A stretch of 64,000 nucleotides of DNA from Verrucomicrobiota bacterium (GCA_016235555.1 JACRKC010000110.1:48846-112845); one strand, 5' to 3'. Positions 24,785 to 32,956 are shown, counted from the first letter of the stretch. The notes: a model not told the origin generated them from the sequence alone. Translations and numbers: made by a program.

Positions 24785-25633
24785 TCAGTCGGCGTAGGCG
24801 GGGATGGCGGGTGGCGCGGCAGGCAACTCGCAGCGCGCCGGACCCATCACACCCCGCCGGCCAATGCGCCCTTGATCACGCCGGACCAAATCGGCGGGGA
24901 CGCGATAGAATGCCTCGGCAGCGGCGAGCTGTTCAGTCGACGGCTCGCGGAACTCGATTCCGCACTCGCGTAGCGCCGCGGCGATGTGCTCCGGCGGCCA
25001 GGTGCATTTCCGATCATAGCCGCTGCCGATGAGCTTTGCGCTGATCTCCGGGCGGCGCCGCCAGAGCCGGACGCGCGCGTAGCCTGTGACGAACTCGTGC
25101 GCTTTCCGCCGGTGGCGCAGGGCCGCGCCGAGTGCACAGGCGATCGCGGGAGTGGGTTCGACGCCGATGGCATGCAGATAGACAATGGTGGGATACTGTC
25201 CATCGATCTCCTGTGCGCGCCAGAAGCTCTCCACGTTGCGCGCGAGTTTTTGCCGCGCACCGGCCACCTGCGCTTCGAGTTCCTTAATGCGCTGCTGATC
25301 GAGCGTGTTGTAGGCGAAGAACCCATCGCGCCGGAGTGCCGGGAGAATCGTGCCCGTCACATGACGGCGGAACGCCTGCGCCTCCGGTTTGCGCGAGCGG
25401 AAGATGAGCGCAAAAACGCCAGACTCGGAAATCAGTTGGGTGTTTGGGTTCCCGCGATTTCCGTCGTTAATGACGACTGTAATCCGCTCGTCGTCGTCAA
25501 GCGAGTCAACCGCGTCACGACTATTTCGGATGTCCAAGGCGGCACAGACATCCTTCGCGATGAACCACGGATCGCCATCCATGATGGCGGCGTGCAAGGG
25601 GAACTCAGGGTGAGGGTATTCGATGAGGTTCAT
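24785..25633 (-). CDS. BRO-N family antirepressor-like protein
   Basis: 282 residues. ATG at 25633 (MNLIEYPHPEFPLHAAIMDG) overlaps the upstream stop (ATGA). The first ~110 residues are a BRO-N domain: DPWFIAKDVCAALDIRNSRD, SESGVFALIFRSRKPEAQAF and HVTGTILPALRRDG. The C-terminal half is a separate basic region that could bind DNA. BRO-N proteins in temperate phages act as antirepressors or transcription regulators. Embedded among head genes with its own terminator, it looks like an accessory (moron-type) unit. Confidence 0.8.
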   Translation of the reverse strand: MNLIEYPHPEFPLHAAIMDGDPWFIAKDVCAALDIRNSRDAVDSLDDDERITVVINDGNRGNPNTQLISESGVFALIFRSRKPEAQAFRRHVTGTILPALRRDGFFAYNTLDQQRIKELEAQVAGARQKLARNVESFWRAQEIDGQYPTIVYLHAIGVEPTPAIACALGAALRHRRKAHEFVTGYARVRLWRRRPEISAKLIGSGYDRKCTWPPEHIAAALRECGIEFREPSTEQLAAAEAFYRVPADLVRRDQGRIGRRGVMGPARCELPAAPPAIPAYAD

Positions 25634-25941
25634 GATTGGGAGGGGTTGAAAGGTAGCGGAGCGAGGTGGCGCAGGCGGCGGACCTCGGCGCAGTGCGCGT
25701 CGAGCTGCCGATCGAGTTCGCGGCGCGCCGTGGCCGCGGCGATGCGGATGGCCGAGAGATGCGGCGGCTCCGCGTAGGTTTGTTCGCCTTCCCGGTCGAC
25801 CTCGACCAGGTAGGCACTCAGCAGTTCGAGCATCGCGCCCGCCACGGTGATGGCGTCTTCGAACTCGGCGGAGGGCAGGAGCAGCGACGGCTGCGCCGCG
25901 CTCCCGGTGGTGGGGTTGATGGCCCCGGATTTCGATTGCAT
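25630..25941 (-). CDS. Small hypothetical protein upstream of BRO gene
   Basis: 103 residues from the ATG at 25941 (QSKSGAINPTTGSAAQPSLL). Helical, with EFEDAITVAGAMLELLSAYL and a basic/acidic C-terminal helix (RIAAATARRELDRQLDAHCA). The stop overlaps the BRO start, so the two are co-translated. No family recognised. The 253-bp gap upstream separates it from the divergent gene at 26195 and probably holds both promoters. Confidence 0.6.
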   Translation of the reverse strand: MQSKSGAINPTTGSAAQPSLLLPSAEFEDAITVAGAMLELLSAYLVEVDREGEQTYAEPPHLSAIRIAAATARRELDRQLDAHCAEVRRLRHLAPLPFNPSQS

Positions 25942-26194
25942 TTTCTTCCCTGTAAAAAGCGCCGCCCAGAGAAGAGTAGGATCTTGTCGGCCCCGCGACA
26001 TCACTCGCAGGCAGCCTATCCCCAGACGGCGCCAAGGGTTCACTGTGACGCGCCTAAACTCGGGTGATGGCCCGGGTGTGAATGCGCGGCCGGCGGTCCT
26101 ACCCGCCGACGCGGGCACTGAGGCGGGGCGGGCGGGCGAGGGCAAGCGCGAAACGCGGTTGCGCCGGGCGCGCCGGGCCGGCACGCTGCCGGCC

Positions 26195-26512
26195 ATGACA
26201 TCCGGGGACAACGGCGACGGGCTGCACACACAGCTCGCCCAACTGCGCAGCGAGGTGGCCGATCTGCGCGATTTCTGCGAGGAACTGCGGGCACAGAACG
26301 TCCTCACGATGGTGCGGAGTGAGGCCATGCTCGATTTCATCGCGCTCACTTATCCCGGCGGCGCCGAGGCGCGGGTTGCGGCGCGGGCGCGGATGGCGGC
26401 GGAGGTGCGCCGGCGGCTGGGCGAGGAGCTGCGCGCTTACGAGCTGGACGATCCGGGGCTGGCGGCGCGCCTTTCGGCGATGCTGGATGCGCTGGGGCAC
26501 GAGCAGGAGTGA
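26195..26512 (+). CDS. Coiled-coil protein on the opposite strand within the head operon
   Basis: 105 residues starting MTSGDNGDGLHTQLAQLRSE, an acidic coiled coil ending LDALGHEQE. Transcribed against the surrounding minus-strand genes and divergent from the small BRO-associated gene. Its 3' end overlaps that of 26346-26798 by ~170 bp. Function unknown; the arrangement fits an independently expressed lysogenic or regulatory gene. Codon composition and regular heptads favour this frame over its antisense. Confidence 0.5.
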   Translation: MTSGDNGDGLHTQLAQLRSEVADLRDFCEELRAQNVLTMVRSEAMLDFIALTYPGGAEARVAARARMAAEVRRRLGEELRAYELDDPGLAARLSAMLDALGHEQE

Positions 26513-26798
26513 GCGGCCCGGTGCCGCGGGAGAACAGCCGGAGCGCCGCCTGGATCGCTGGCGAGGGCCGGTGCGGCGGCTCGATTTTCGGCGTGAGCCA
26601 TTTGATCCATTCATCGAAGAGCCGGGCGCGGATCGGAAGCGTTTTCCGCAGCTCGCGGGCGCGGGCGCGCAGCGTGGCCACCATGTCGGCGTGCACGCGC
26701 GGGTGCTCGGGAAAGACCGCCGCCAAGGGCGGCGGTTGGGGTGCCAGCAGGCGGCGGGCGGCTTCGACAATCGCCGCGGCATCGGGTGATAGGTTCAT
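26346..26798 (-). CDS. Hypothetical head-operon protein
   Basis: 150 residues; the start is coupled by ATGA to the 55-residue gene upstream. The first ~90 residues (NLSPDAAAIVEAARRLLAPQ ... RARLFDEWIKWLTPKIEPP) look like a genuine helical protein. The last ~50 are Pro/Ala/Arg low complexity, antisense to the coding part of 26195-26512, and may be read-through of little function. No family recognised. Confidence 0.5.
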   Translation of the reverse strand: MNLSPDAAAIVEAARRLLAPQPPPLAAVFPEHPRVHADMVATLRARARELRKTLPIRARLFDEWIKWLTPKIEPPHRPSPAIQAALRLFSRGTGPLTPARAPAHPASPKGAPPAPDRPARKRAAPRPAAGAPPPPSAPAPQPAPRRRRDK

Positions 26799-26962
26799 GG
26801 GGTTTCCTCGGGTTGGGTTTTCTGCGGGGCGGGTTTTTCAGCCGGCGGCGGGGCGACTTCGCGCAGGTCGCCCTCGTGCCATGTGTATTTTTCGCGCCAG
26901 CGTGCGGGCGTGATGTGCGGCTCCTCGGCGGGCGGGGTGTCCTCGGGTGGTTGGTTTTTCAT
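26795..26962 (-). CDS. Small acidic Pro-rich protein
   Basis: 55 residues (KNQPPEDTPPAEEPHITPAR, then WREKYTWHEGDLREV). ATG at 26962 overlaps the stop of the head morphogenesis gene, and its own stop overlaps the next ATG. The ATGA chain supports it as real. Function unknown. Confidence 0.55.
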   Translation of the reverse strand: MKNQPPEDTPPAEEPHITPARWREKYTWHEGDLREVAPPPAEKPAPQKTQPEETP

Positions 26963-28350
26963 GTGGTGGGGGAAAGCAGTTCGGCGGCGATGTGCCAGCG
27001 CCCGGCGCGGCGCTCCTTGGCGAGGATGCGGAAGCGGCTGCCGCGGGAGAGCAGAATCTCGACCTCGCGGCCGGAGAGGTAGAGCGCCGGCGCACCGCGC
27101 GGCACCGCGATCTGGAAGAGCGCATCGAGGGCAAACTCCCGCGCCGGGCGCGGCGCGAGCGAGGTGCTGGTGAAGCCGGGCTCCTGATGGATCGCGCCCA
27201 CGGCGAGTTTTTCCGCCAGCCCGGTATCGACCCCGCGCCAGACGGTGAGTGCGCGGGGCGCGGGGCTGGCCGCGAGGGCGGCATCGATCGAGGCGACCTG
27301 TGCGGCCATCTCGGGATTGCCCGTCGCGCCGGCGCGGAGGGTGCGGTTGATCGCCGTGAAATCCTCCCCCTGGTAGCCGGCCACGGCGGCCCGCTGCGCG
27401 GCGGGGAGCGCGGCGAACTGCGCACCCATCTTTTCCGCCGCCCACGCAGCCGCCGCCTTGGCGGCGGTGAAACTTTTCTCCCGCGGTTCGCCCCCGATCC
27501 ATTCGAGCAGCGTGCGGCCATCGTCGAGTTGCTGGTGCCCGGCGAACTTTTCAAACGCGGAAAACACGTCCGGGGAGTAGCGCTCCTTGATCGTGGCGAG
27601 CGGGAGCGTGAGATCCCCCGGTTGCCAGGCGTAGCCGTCGCCATCGCGTTTCTGGCGCGGGCTGCGCACGTCGACATTTTGATTCGGCCCGGTGATGAGA
27701 AAGCCGCTGTCATTCATCCGTGCCCGTTGCTCCTCGGTGAGCACGCTTCGCTGGTCGGGTGGAAGACTTTTGTCCTCCACCTGGATCTCTTCCATGTCCG
27801 CATCCGAGAGCGGCACGACCGTGCACCGGCAGTTGAAATCCCACGGCGGGAAATGCGTCTGCCAGAAAGGATCGTCCGCCGGGAGCACCTTGCCCTCGAG
27901 TGCGGCGTGGGCCTCGCGCACGCGATCATCCTGCGCCGTCTGATACCTCCAGAAGCGGAACACGTCCTTCTGGCGCTGCAGCACATTATACTGTGCGGCG
28001 CTGTAAGCCTGGTATCCGTGAGTGCGGATCAGCAGCTCGGCCCGGCGCTGGGCGGCCTCGACGTCGGGCTCGGTCACGCCCGACTCCTCGTTTTTCTTCA
28101 GGAAGAACGGCGAGAGCGAATCGGCGAGGTCGCCCTTGACCTGGTCCCAATCGGCGCCGGCCGGGAGAGCCGCGATGCGGTCGCGCAGTTTCTGGGCGAG
28201 GTCGAGCGGCACCATGCCGCTCACGAGAAACGTGCGGGCGCGCACCTCGGGCACGAGCTGGTCGAACACCTCGCGCGAGACAACCGGCTTTTTCGCAATG
28301 AAGTCGACCGCTTCCTTGTGCGGGACGGGACCGAAGAGAATTTCGCTCAT
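26959..28350 (-). CDS. Head morphogenesis protein (Mu F / SPP1 gp7-like) fused to ADP-ribosyltransferase
   Basis: 463 residues. ATG at 28350 (MSEILFGPVPHKEAVDF) is chosen because sequence upstream is a dispersed repeat. The N-terminal ~230 residues are a Mu F/SPP1 gp7-type minor head domain ending in the hallmark WQTHFPPWDFNCRCTVVP. The C-terminal ~165 residues carry the R-S-E signature of arginine-type ADP-ribosyltransferases: VWRGVD (Arg ~372), GFTSTSLAP (STS ~394-396) and REVEILLSRGSRFRI (ExE ~429-431). Such a domain on a minor head protein could be carried in the virion and injected to modify host proteins. The gene begins the minus-strand head operon. Confidence 0.85.
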   Translation of the reverse strand: MSEILFGPVPHKEAVDFIAKKPVVSREVFDQLVPEVRARTFLVSGMVPLDLAQKLRDRIAALPAGADWDQVKGDLADSLSPFFLKKNEESGVTEPDVEAAQRRAELLIRTHGYQAYSAAQYNVLQRQKDVFRFWRYQTAQDDRVREAHAALEGKVLPADDPFWQTHFPPWDFNCRCTVVPLSDADMEEIQVEDKSLPPDQRSVLTEEQRARMNDSGFLITGPNQNVDVRSPRQKRDGDGYAWQPGDLTLPLATIKERYSPDVFSAFEKFAGHQQLDDGRTLLEWIGGEPREKSFTAAKAAAAWAAEKMGAQFAALPAAQRAAVAGYQGEDFTAINRTLRAGATGNPEMAAQVASIDAALAASPAPRALTVWRGVDTGLAEKLAVGAIHQEPGFTSTSLAPRPAREFALDALFQIAVPRGAPALYLSGREVEILLSRGSRFRILAKERRAGRWHIAAELLSPTT

Positions 28351-28354
28351 GGTA

Positions 28355-28465
28355 TTTTCAACACAGAGGCCACGGAGGGCACGGAGGCACTGGCGCGAGG
28401 GGCTGGGGCGAAATGGGTTTTGATCGTTTGCATCTGTGCCATCCGTGTAATCCGTGGTCAAAATT
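28355..28465. repeat. Dispersed ACCACGGAT/ATCCGTGGT repeat pair
   Basis: Left half CACAGAGGCCACGGAGGGCA and right half ATCCGTGTAATCCGTGGT flank a short spacer upstream of the head morphogenesis gene. Part of the 242-bp gap 28351-28592; the rest of that gap holds several CCTCGGCAAA-type short repeats and nothing else recognisable. Confidence 0.6.
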
Positions 28466-28592
28466 AAGGGTTAAGACTCCGCGCAAAACCCCTCGGCAAA
28501 CGTCGGCAAACCCTCGGCAAAAGCGTTCGGGCACCGATCCGCGGGTGAACAGGGCGTTTCTCCGGCGGGCCTTGTTTTAGCGTGGTTCATGG

Positions 28593-29030
28593 TCACAGCG
28601 CTTTCAGGTATTTTTCCCGGTTGGTGGGGCCTTTCCGGCCACCGCCGAGATCCTCGCGTGCATCCCAGAAGCCCTCGGGGTCGGACTCCACGGCGGCACA
28701 GTGCGCCAGCCAGCTCTGCCAGTTGAACTCGTAGCGGTTGGGGCTGATGGGGCGCACCTGGATGAAGCCGGCCCGGCCCAGGCGGCGGAGCGTATTTTCC
28801 GACAGTGTGATGCCCACGCGGCGCAGGGCCGATTGCGTCATCCCCAGCCATTCGATGGCTGGCCGCGGCTGCAGCCGGAAGGCGCCGCCCCCCAGCGGCA
28901 CGACCTCGGCGATCGTGTAACCCGGCCCGGTGGCCGGCAGGACCGGTGGCGGGCAGACTTTGCCCGGGGCGATTTCGACGAGGGGGAGTTTGGGCGCGGC
29001 GGCGGACATGGCGGGGCACAGGGCGATCAT
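28593..29030 (-). CDS. Small early-operon protein, unknown
   Basis: 145 residues; ATG at 29030 overlaps the upstream stop. Central segment MTQSALRRVGITLSENTLRR LGRAGFIQV reads like a winged-helix/HTH unit, then FNWQSWLAHCAAVESDPEGF and a basic C-terminus. Last gene of the early minus-strand block before the head genes, so a late-gene regulator is conceivable, but no family match is recognised. Confidence 0.5.
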   Translation of the reverse strand: MIALCPAMSAAAPKLPLVEIAPGKVCPPPVLPATGPGYTIAEVVPLGGGAFRLQPRPAIEWLGMTQSALRRVGITLSENTLRRLGRAGFIQVRPISPNRYEFNWQSWLAHCAAVESDPEGFWDAREDLGGGRKGPTNREKYLKAL

Positions 29031-29347
29031 GTGAGCGAGAGTTCCGTCTGCGGGTTGAGTGCCGCAACCTGGCGGCGGTGAAATTGATCGGCCGCCTCGG
29101 TGGGCGTGGCGGCGCGGTAGACACCGCCGCGGGGTGCCGGGCCGGGCACCAGGAGCACGAAGCCCATCTCGACCAACTCGGTTGTGCGCGGGCGCACGTT
29201 GAGGATCGAGATCCCGGCGCGGGCCGCGAGATCCTCCGTGGTGCACGGGCCGTGCTGACACCACGCCTGCCACACGGCCTCACGCTGGCCGGAGATGGTC
29301 GCGCGCACCTGGGCGAAGGTGGCATTGCGGTAGTCGATGGGCTTCAT
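29027..29347 (-). CDS. Winged-helix/HTH protein
   Basis: 106 residues from the ATG at 29347. CTTEDLAARAGISILNVRPR TTELVEMGFV is a clear winged-helix DNA-binding unit with GGVYRAATP as the wing. The start overlaps the stop of the DUF5131 gene and the stop overlaps the next gene. Likely a phage transcriptional regulator or replication accessory protein. Confidence 0.65.
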   Translation of the reverse strand: MKPIDYRNATFAQVRATISGQREAVWQAWCQHGPCTTEDLAARAGISILNVRPRTTELVEMGFVLLVPGPAPRGGVYRAATPTEAADQFHRRQVAALNPQTELSLT

Positions 29348-30327
29348 TTTTTGACCACGGATGGCACGGATGAGCACGGATGCGCCTTGCCCGCCAGCGG
29401 CGGGTGAAGCGCGACGGTGCTGCCCCTGGTCGCCTTTGGCGCCGCCGGAGGCGGGTAAACTTTATCCGTGTCGATCCGTGTAATCCGTGGTGAAACGGTT
29501 TGGTCGGGGACTTCCCGCACGCGGAGATCCTCGGGCCATTCGGCCATGTCGCCACCGTGGGAGTCGGCGAGGTCGAGTTTGCGGATGAAGGGTTTTGTCA
29601 TCTCAACCGGGAGGCGACCGAGTTGTTTCACAAAAACCGGGATGCCAAGCTGGCGCGCGCGACGGATCGAGGCCCGCAAATGGTCGAGATCGAGCGGGCG
29701 CACTTGCTTCACGCCGCCGCTCTCGCCGCCGAGAATGAGCCAGTCGAGCGCGGCCGGGGCATCGGCGAACCACGGGCGCACCGGGCCAAGCAACGGTTCA
29801 GCCGAGCAAAACACGCGCATTCCCGGCATCCGCCGTTTGAGCGCCTCGAGGATCGGCCAGCGCATATTGAAGTGGGCTTGATCTTCGGCGGTAAAGCCGA
29901 GCCAGACGTTGGCCGGCCAGTGGTCGGGGCCGCCGACCAGCTCCGGGGTGAGGCGGCGCACGTTCTCCGGCCGCTTCGTGAGGACGAGCAGATCGAGATG
30001 CGGCACGCAGGCGGCGGCCAGGAAGATCAATTCGCGCGCCCGGTCGAGATCGCGGCGATCCTCGAACGTGTCGGCCATCGAGTTTACAAACACGCGCAGG
30101 CGCCGGCCGGTCTTGATCGCGCGGGCCTCGAGCTTGAGCAGTTCCTGGCACGCTTCACCGACGCGCAGCCAGCGCAGCCCCTCCGGCCCCCAGGTGGCGC
30201 GGCCGTGCGAGAGGAATTTCGCCATGCGCTCCGCGTAGCAGAGCCGGCAACCGGTCGAGACCTTGGCGCAGCCCCACCAGAAATTCACGGTGGCATCGCA
30301 CCACTGGATGGAGGTCGAGAGGCTCAT
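29344..30327 (-). CDS. DUF5131 family phage protein (Gp37/Gp68-like, three-Cys motif)
   Basis: 327 residues from the ATG at 30327 (MSLSTSIQWCDATVNFW). The WWGCAKVSTGCRLCYAERMA motif gives the CxxxxxxCxxC cluster typical of DUF5131. Further landmarks are FEDRRDLDRARELIFLAAAC, LLVLTKRPENVRRL, WPANVWLGFTAEDQ and LDWLILGGESGG. The family is phage-borne and radical-SAM-like; its biochemical role is not established to my knowledge. The C-terminal ~50 residues come from the inserted dispersed repeat. ATGA coupling on both sides. Confidence 0.8.
   Translation of the reverse strand: MSLSTSIQWCDATVNFWWGCAKVSTGCRLCYAERMAKFLSHGRATWGPEGLRWLRVGEACQELLKLEARAIKTGRRLRVFVNSMADTFEDRRDLDRARELIFLAAACVPHLDLLVLTKRPENVRRLTPELVGGPDHWPANVWLGFTAEDQAHFNMRWPILEALKRRMPGMRVFCSAEPLLGPVRPWFADAPAALDWLILGGESGGVKQVRPLDLDHLRASIRRARQLGIPVFVKQLGRLPVEMTKPFIRKLDLADSHGGDMAEWPEDLRVREVPDQTVSPRITRIDTDKVYPPPAAPKATRGSTVALHPPLAGKAHPCSSVPSVVKK
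29350..29495. repeat. Dispersed ACCACGGAT repeat pair inside a coding 3' end
   Basis: Left half CCACGGATGGCACGGATGAG (29354 onward) and right half ATCCGTGTAATCCGTGGT (~29474-29491) enclose ~85 bp. The pair lies within the 3' end of the DUF5131 reading frame, replacing its C-terminus with a repeat-encoded tail (RITRIDTDK...PCSSVPSVVKK). Confidence 0.65.
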
Positions 30328-30575
30328 CGCGCGACCTCCGGCAACCGGGCGGTGAAAGTGAAGTCCTTCGCCTCGCCGCAAGGCTCGATCACGATGTCAG
30401 CCGGCGTCTGCACATTGCTGCGATCGAGGCGGAAGTATTTCGCGGCGGCACGCTGGCAGGCCAGCGTGATCGAGTAGCGACTCGACGCCGAGCGCGCGCG
30501 ATAGCCGCGGCCGGCCCGCGCGACATTGGTCCAGCGCCGGGGGGAAAAGCGGACTTTCACGAGCACGGTGTTCAT
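30324..30575 (-). CDS. Small basic hypothetical protein
   Basis: 83 residues (NTVLVKVRFSPRRWTNVARA ... FTARLPEVAR). Basic in the first half with a central helix ITLACQRAAAKYF. ATGA overlaps tie it to the C5 methyltransferase upstream and DUF5131 downstream. Unknown function. Confidence 0.55.
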   Translation of the reverse strand: MNTVLVKVRFSPRRWTNVARAGRGYRARSASSRYSITLACQRAAAKYFRLDRSNVQTPADIVIEPCGEAKDFTFTARLPEVAR

Positions 30576-32221
30576 GCGGCGGCCTCCTTGGCGGCGAGCT
30601 CAGGGACGTTGGCGGCCACGATGGCGCAGGCCACGGGCGGGCACACGCTGTTGCCGCACATGCGCACCTGCGCGGTCTTGGTGAGCTTCAGGCCGGCGCG
30701 GCCATCGTCGCCGATGATGTAGTCGCCCGGAAAACCCTGCGCGCGGAAGAGTTCGCGCGGAGTGAGCATCCGCAGGCCGATGTCGGTGATGACGTAGTCG
30801 GTGCCCTGAATCGTGACGAGACCGAGACGGTCGCGCGTCGTCACCGTGCCAGCCGGGTCGCTCAGGCCGTGGCCGCCTTTTTCGTTGCCGTAGTATTTCA
30901 CGAGGAAGGCTCGCACCTCCGCGAGGTGCGTGCCCTGCGCGCTGATCGTGTGGGCCGGATCGCCCATCGCGTGGCCGGTGTTGGCACCGCGAAGCTTCGC
31001 CACATGGGCCGTGACGAGTGAGTGATGATCCGTCGACGTGACAGTGCCAACCGGCGCGCGTAAATCGGTGCCCGTCACGCCGCCGTAATGCTTGGCGAGG
31101 AAGGCCGCGACCAGCGCGTGCTTGGCGCCGCCCGCCATGATCGTGCCGAGCGGCTTGTCCAGGCCCGGTGCGCGCGGCTTTTGTTTCGCGTGCTCGCCGT
31201 AACCGGTCTGCACGAGCGTGGGGGCGATGAGGGCGAGTTCTCCGCGATGGGCTCCCGTCACAGTCGGCAGCGGCGTTCCGACGTCATGCACGCGCTCGTC
31301 GCCGTGGTGTGTGAGGGGGATCACAGAGGGCACAATCACCGCAAACTTGTTCGTCGCCGGCTGCGTGCCGAGTGGCGCGGTGCAAGCGTGCGCGCCATCG
31401 CCCCAGCGTTTCACGCCGCCGGGCGAGGCTTCGCCGTGGGCCACGGAAATCACAAACGGTTCCGCGGCCTGGAACACGAATTTTCGCAGACCGCGCGCGA
31501 TGCGGCGCAGGGTGGCTACGGCCAGCGGGCGCTTGCGGCCGAAGATCGAGGGACACGGGAGCGACCAGTCTATACACTCGGCCACGGTGCGCCAAGGCGG
31601 GAGATGTGCTTTGGTGTCTTGGGTCTTGGATTTGGGGTCGGCGTGCGTGGGCGCGGGCCACACGATCGGGCAGCCGTCGCACCGCGCGATGAGGAAGAGG
31701 CGTTTGCGGATCGTGGGCGCACCGTAATCGCACGCGCGCAACTCGCGCCACTCGCCGGCGTAGCCGAGGGCGCGCAGCCGCGCGACGAAGCGGCGGAACG
31801 TCGCGCCGCGTCGCCGCGGGCACGGCATGCCATCGGCCGCCAGCGGGCCCCAGGTCTGAAACTCCTCGACATTTTCCAACACGAGCACGCGCGGGCGGGC
31901 GATCGCGGCCCACTTGACCATCACCCACGCCAGCGCGCGGATGCGCTTCTCCCGCGGCTTGCCACCCTTGGCCTTGGAGAAGTGTTTGCAGTCGGGCGAA
32001 AACCAGCCGAGGCCCACCGGCCGGCCGGCCACGACTGCGGCGATGTCGACGGCAAAAACATCCTCGCGCAGGTGGCGCGTGCCGGGGTGGTTGGCCGCGT
32101 GCATGGCGAGGGCCTCGGCATCGTGGTTGATGGCGAGGTCGGGCCCGCGGCCCAGCGCGAGCGCGATGCCGGTGCTGGCGCCGCCGCCACCGGCGAAATT
32201 GTCGATGATGAGTTCGTTCAT
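30572..32221 (-). CDS. C5-cytosine DNA methyltransferase
   Basis: 549 residues from the ATG at 32221. Motif I is LIIDNFAGGGGASTGIALAL. The catalytic loop reads WFSPDCKHFSKAKGG, retaining the Cys but with PDC instead of the usual PPCQ. ENVEEF is motif VI and RKRLFLIARC motif VIII. The long segment between carries repeated HYGG / PVGTVTSTDHHSLV-type units as the target-recognition region, and GNSVCPPVACAIV near the end is motif X. Phage C5 methyltransferases protect DNA from host restriction. Located in the early operon. Confidence 0.9.
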   Translation of the reverse strand: MNELIIDNFAGGGGASTGIALALGRGPDLAINHDAEALAMHAANHPGTRHLREDVFAVDIAAVVAGRPVGLGWFSPDCKHFSKAKGGKPREKRIRALAWVMVKWAAIARPRVLVLENVEEFQTWGPLAADGMPCPRRRGATFRRFVARLRALGYAGEWRELRACDYGAPTIRKRLFLIARCDGCPIVWPAPTHADPKSKTQDTKAHLPPWRTVAECIDWSLPCPSIFGRKRPLAVATLRRIARGLRKFVFQAAEPFVISVAHGEASPGGVKRWGDGAHACTAPLGTQPATNKFAVIVPSVIPLTHHGDERVHDVGTPLPTVTGAHRGELALIAPTLVQTGYGEHAKQKPRAPGLDKPLGTIMAGGAKHALVAAFLAKHYGGVTGTDLRAPVGTVTSTDHHSLVTAHVAKLRGANTGHAMGDPAHTISAQGTHLAEVRAFLVKYYGNEKGGHGLSDPAGTVTTRDRLGLVTIQGTDYVITDIGLRMLTPRELFRAQGFPGDYIIGDDGRAGLKLTKTAQVRMCGNSVCPPVACAIVAANVPELAAKEAAA

Positions 32222-32421
32222 GGCGTGGGCTTGTCCCATTGCGGCACGAGGTGGCCGCGGCCGGGCTTGCGGTTGGTGAAGGTGGCGAAGCCGGCATTCA
32301 CGGTCGCGTAGGTGTCGCCGCGGCGGCGGCGGTTGGTGATTTTGCGCGGCACGTGGGCGCCGATCATCTGCGGCGCGTGGCGCCGCGGGGTCCGGGAGAT
32401 GGGGTCTCGGGTCTGGGGCAT
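32218..32421 (-). CDS. Small basic protein
   Basis: 67 residues from the ATG at 32421; the first ~14 residues come from a GTCTCGGGTCTGGGG-type spacer, so the ATG at 32367 (MIGAHVPRKITNRRRRGD) may be the true start. Strongly basic, with TYATVNAGFATFTNRKPGRG. Stop overlaps the methyltransferase start. Possibly a small nucleic-acid-binding protein; unassigned. Confidence 0.45.
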   Translation of the reverse strand: MPQTRDPISRTPRRHAPQMIGAHVPRKITNRRRRGDTYATVNAGFATFTNRKPGRGHLVPQWDKPTP

Positions 32422-32425
32422 GGGT

Positions 32426-32956
32426 TCAAAAAGGATTTCCCTCCGTCACGCTGAGCGTGCCGGATTTATTTTTTACGTAGCGCGGGCGCGCGGTCTTGGT
32501 CGCGGCGCGGCGCTTCGTGATCGTGAAGAAAAGTTTCCAGAGTTGTTTCTCGCTCGCCTCGCCCAGCGCGCATTTGAACTGCGCCCGGCAGATCGCGGCG
32601 GCGTAGGCTTCATCCAGGCCGCGCTCATCGAGCGCGCGCTGGAGTTTCCACCGGGCGCGGATGCGCGGCTCTTCCTGCGCGCGCAGGAGATCGCGCACGG
32701 CGCCGGCGCCCTGGCCGAGCATCGCCCGGAAGTGCGCGCGGATCGGCAGAAAATGGTCCTGATGGCAGCGGGTGAGCGACTGGATGCCGCCGGTGGCCCG
32801 GCCCTGCTCGACGTGCCGCCAGGCGGCGAAACAAGCCGAGCGCGAGAGCGTGGGGTTGGCCTCTTCAAACATCTCGCGGCCCTCCCAGGCCTCGTAGGCC
32901 TCGCGGGCCAGGCGGGCGAGGTCGGCTTTCTGTTCGTTGCTCAGGGGAGAAGGCAT
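32426..32956 (-). CDS. Helical early-operon protein, unknown
   Basis: 176 residues. Mostly helical, with LARLAREAYEAWEGREMFEE, AAWRHVEQGRATGGIQSLTR and CHQDHFLPIRAHFRAMLG. Charged C-terminus (FFTITKRRAATKTARPRYVK). No motif I can name. Follows the DnaA-C-like gene by a repeat-bearing gap. Confidence 0.55.
   Translation of the reverse strand: MPSPLSNEQKADLARLAREAYEAWEGREMFEEANPTLSRSACFAAWRHVEQGRATGGIQSLTRCHQDHFLPIRAHFRAMLGQGAGAVRDLLRAQEEPRIRARWKLQRALDERGLDEAYAAAICRAQFKCALGEASEKQLWKLFFTITKRRAATKTARPRYVKNKSGTLSVTEGNPF

Noticed and set aside
28351..28461. Upstream extension of the head morphogenesis gene (start at 28461)
   Set aside because: The extra 37 codons are the translated dispersed repeat (TTDYTDGTD), and homology begins at the ATG at 28350.
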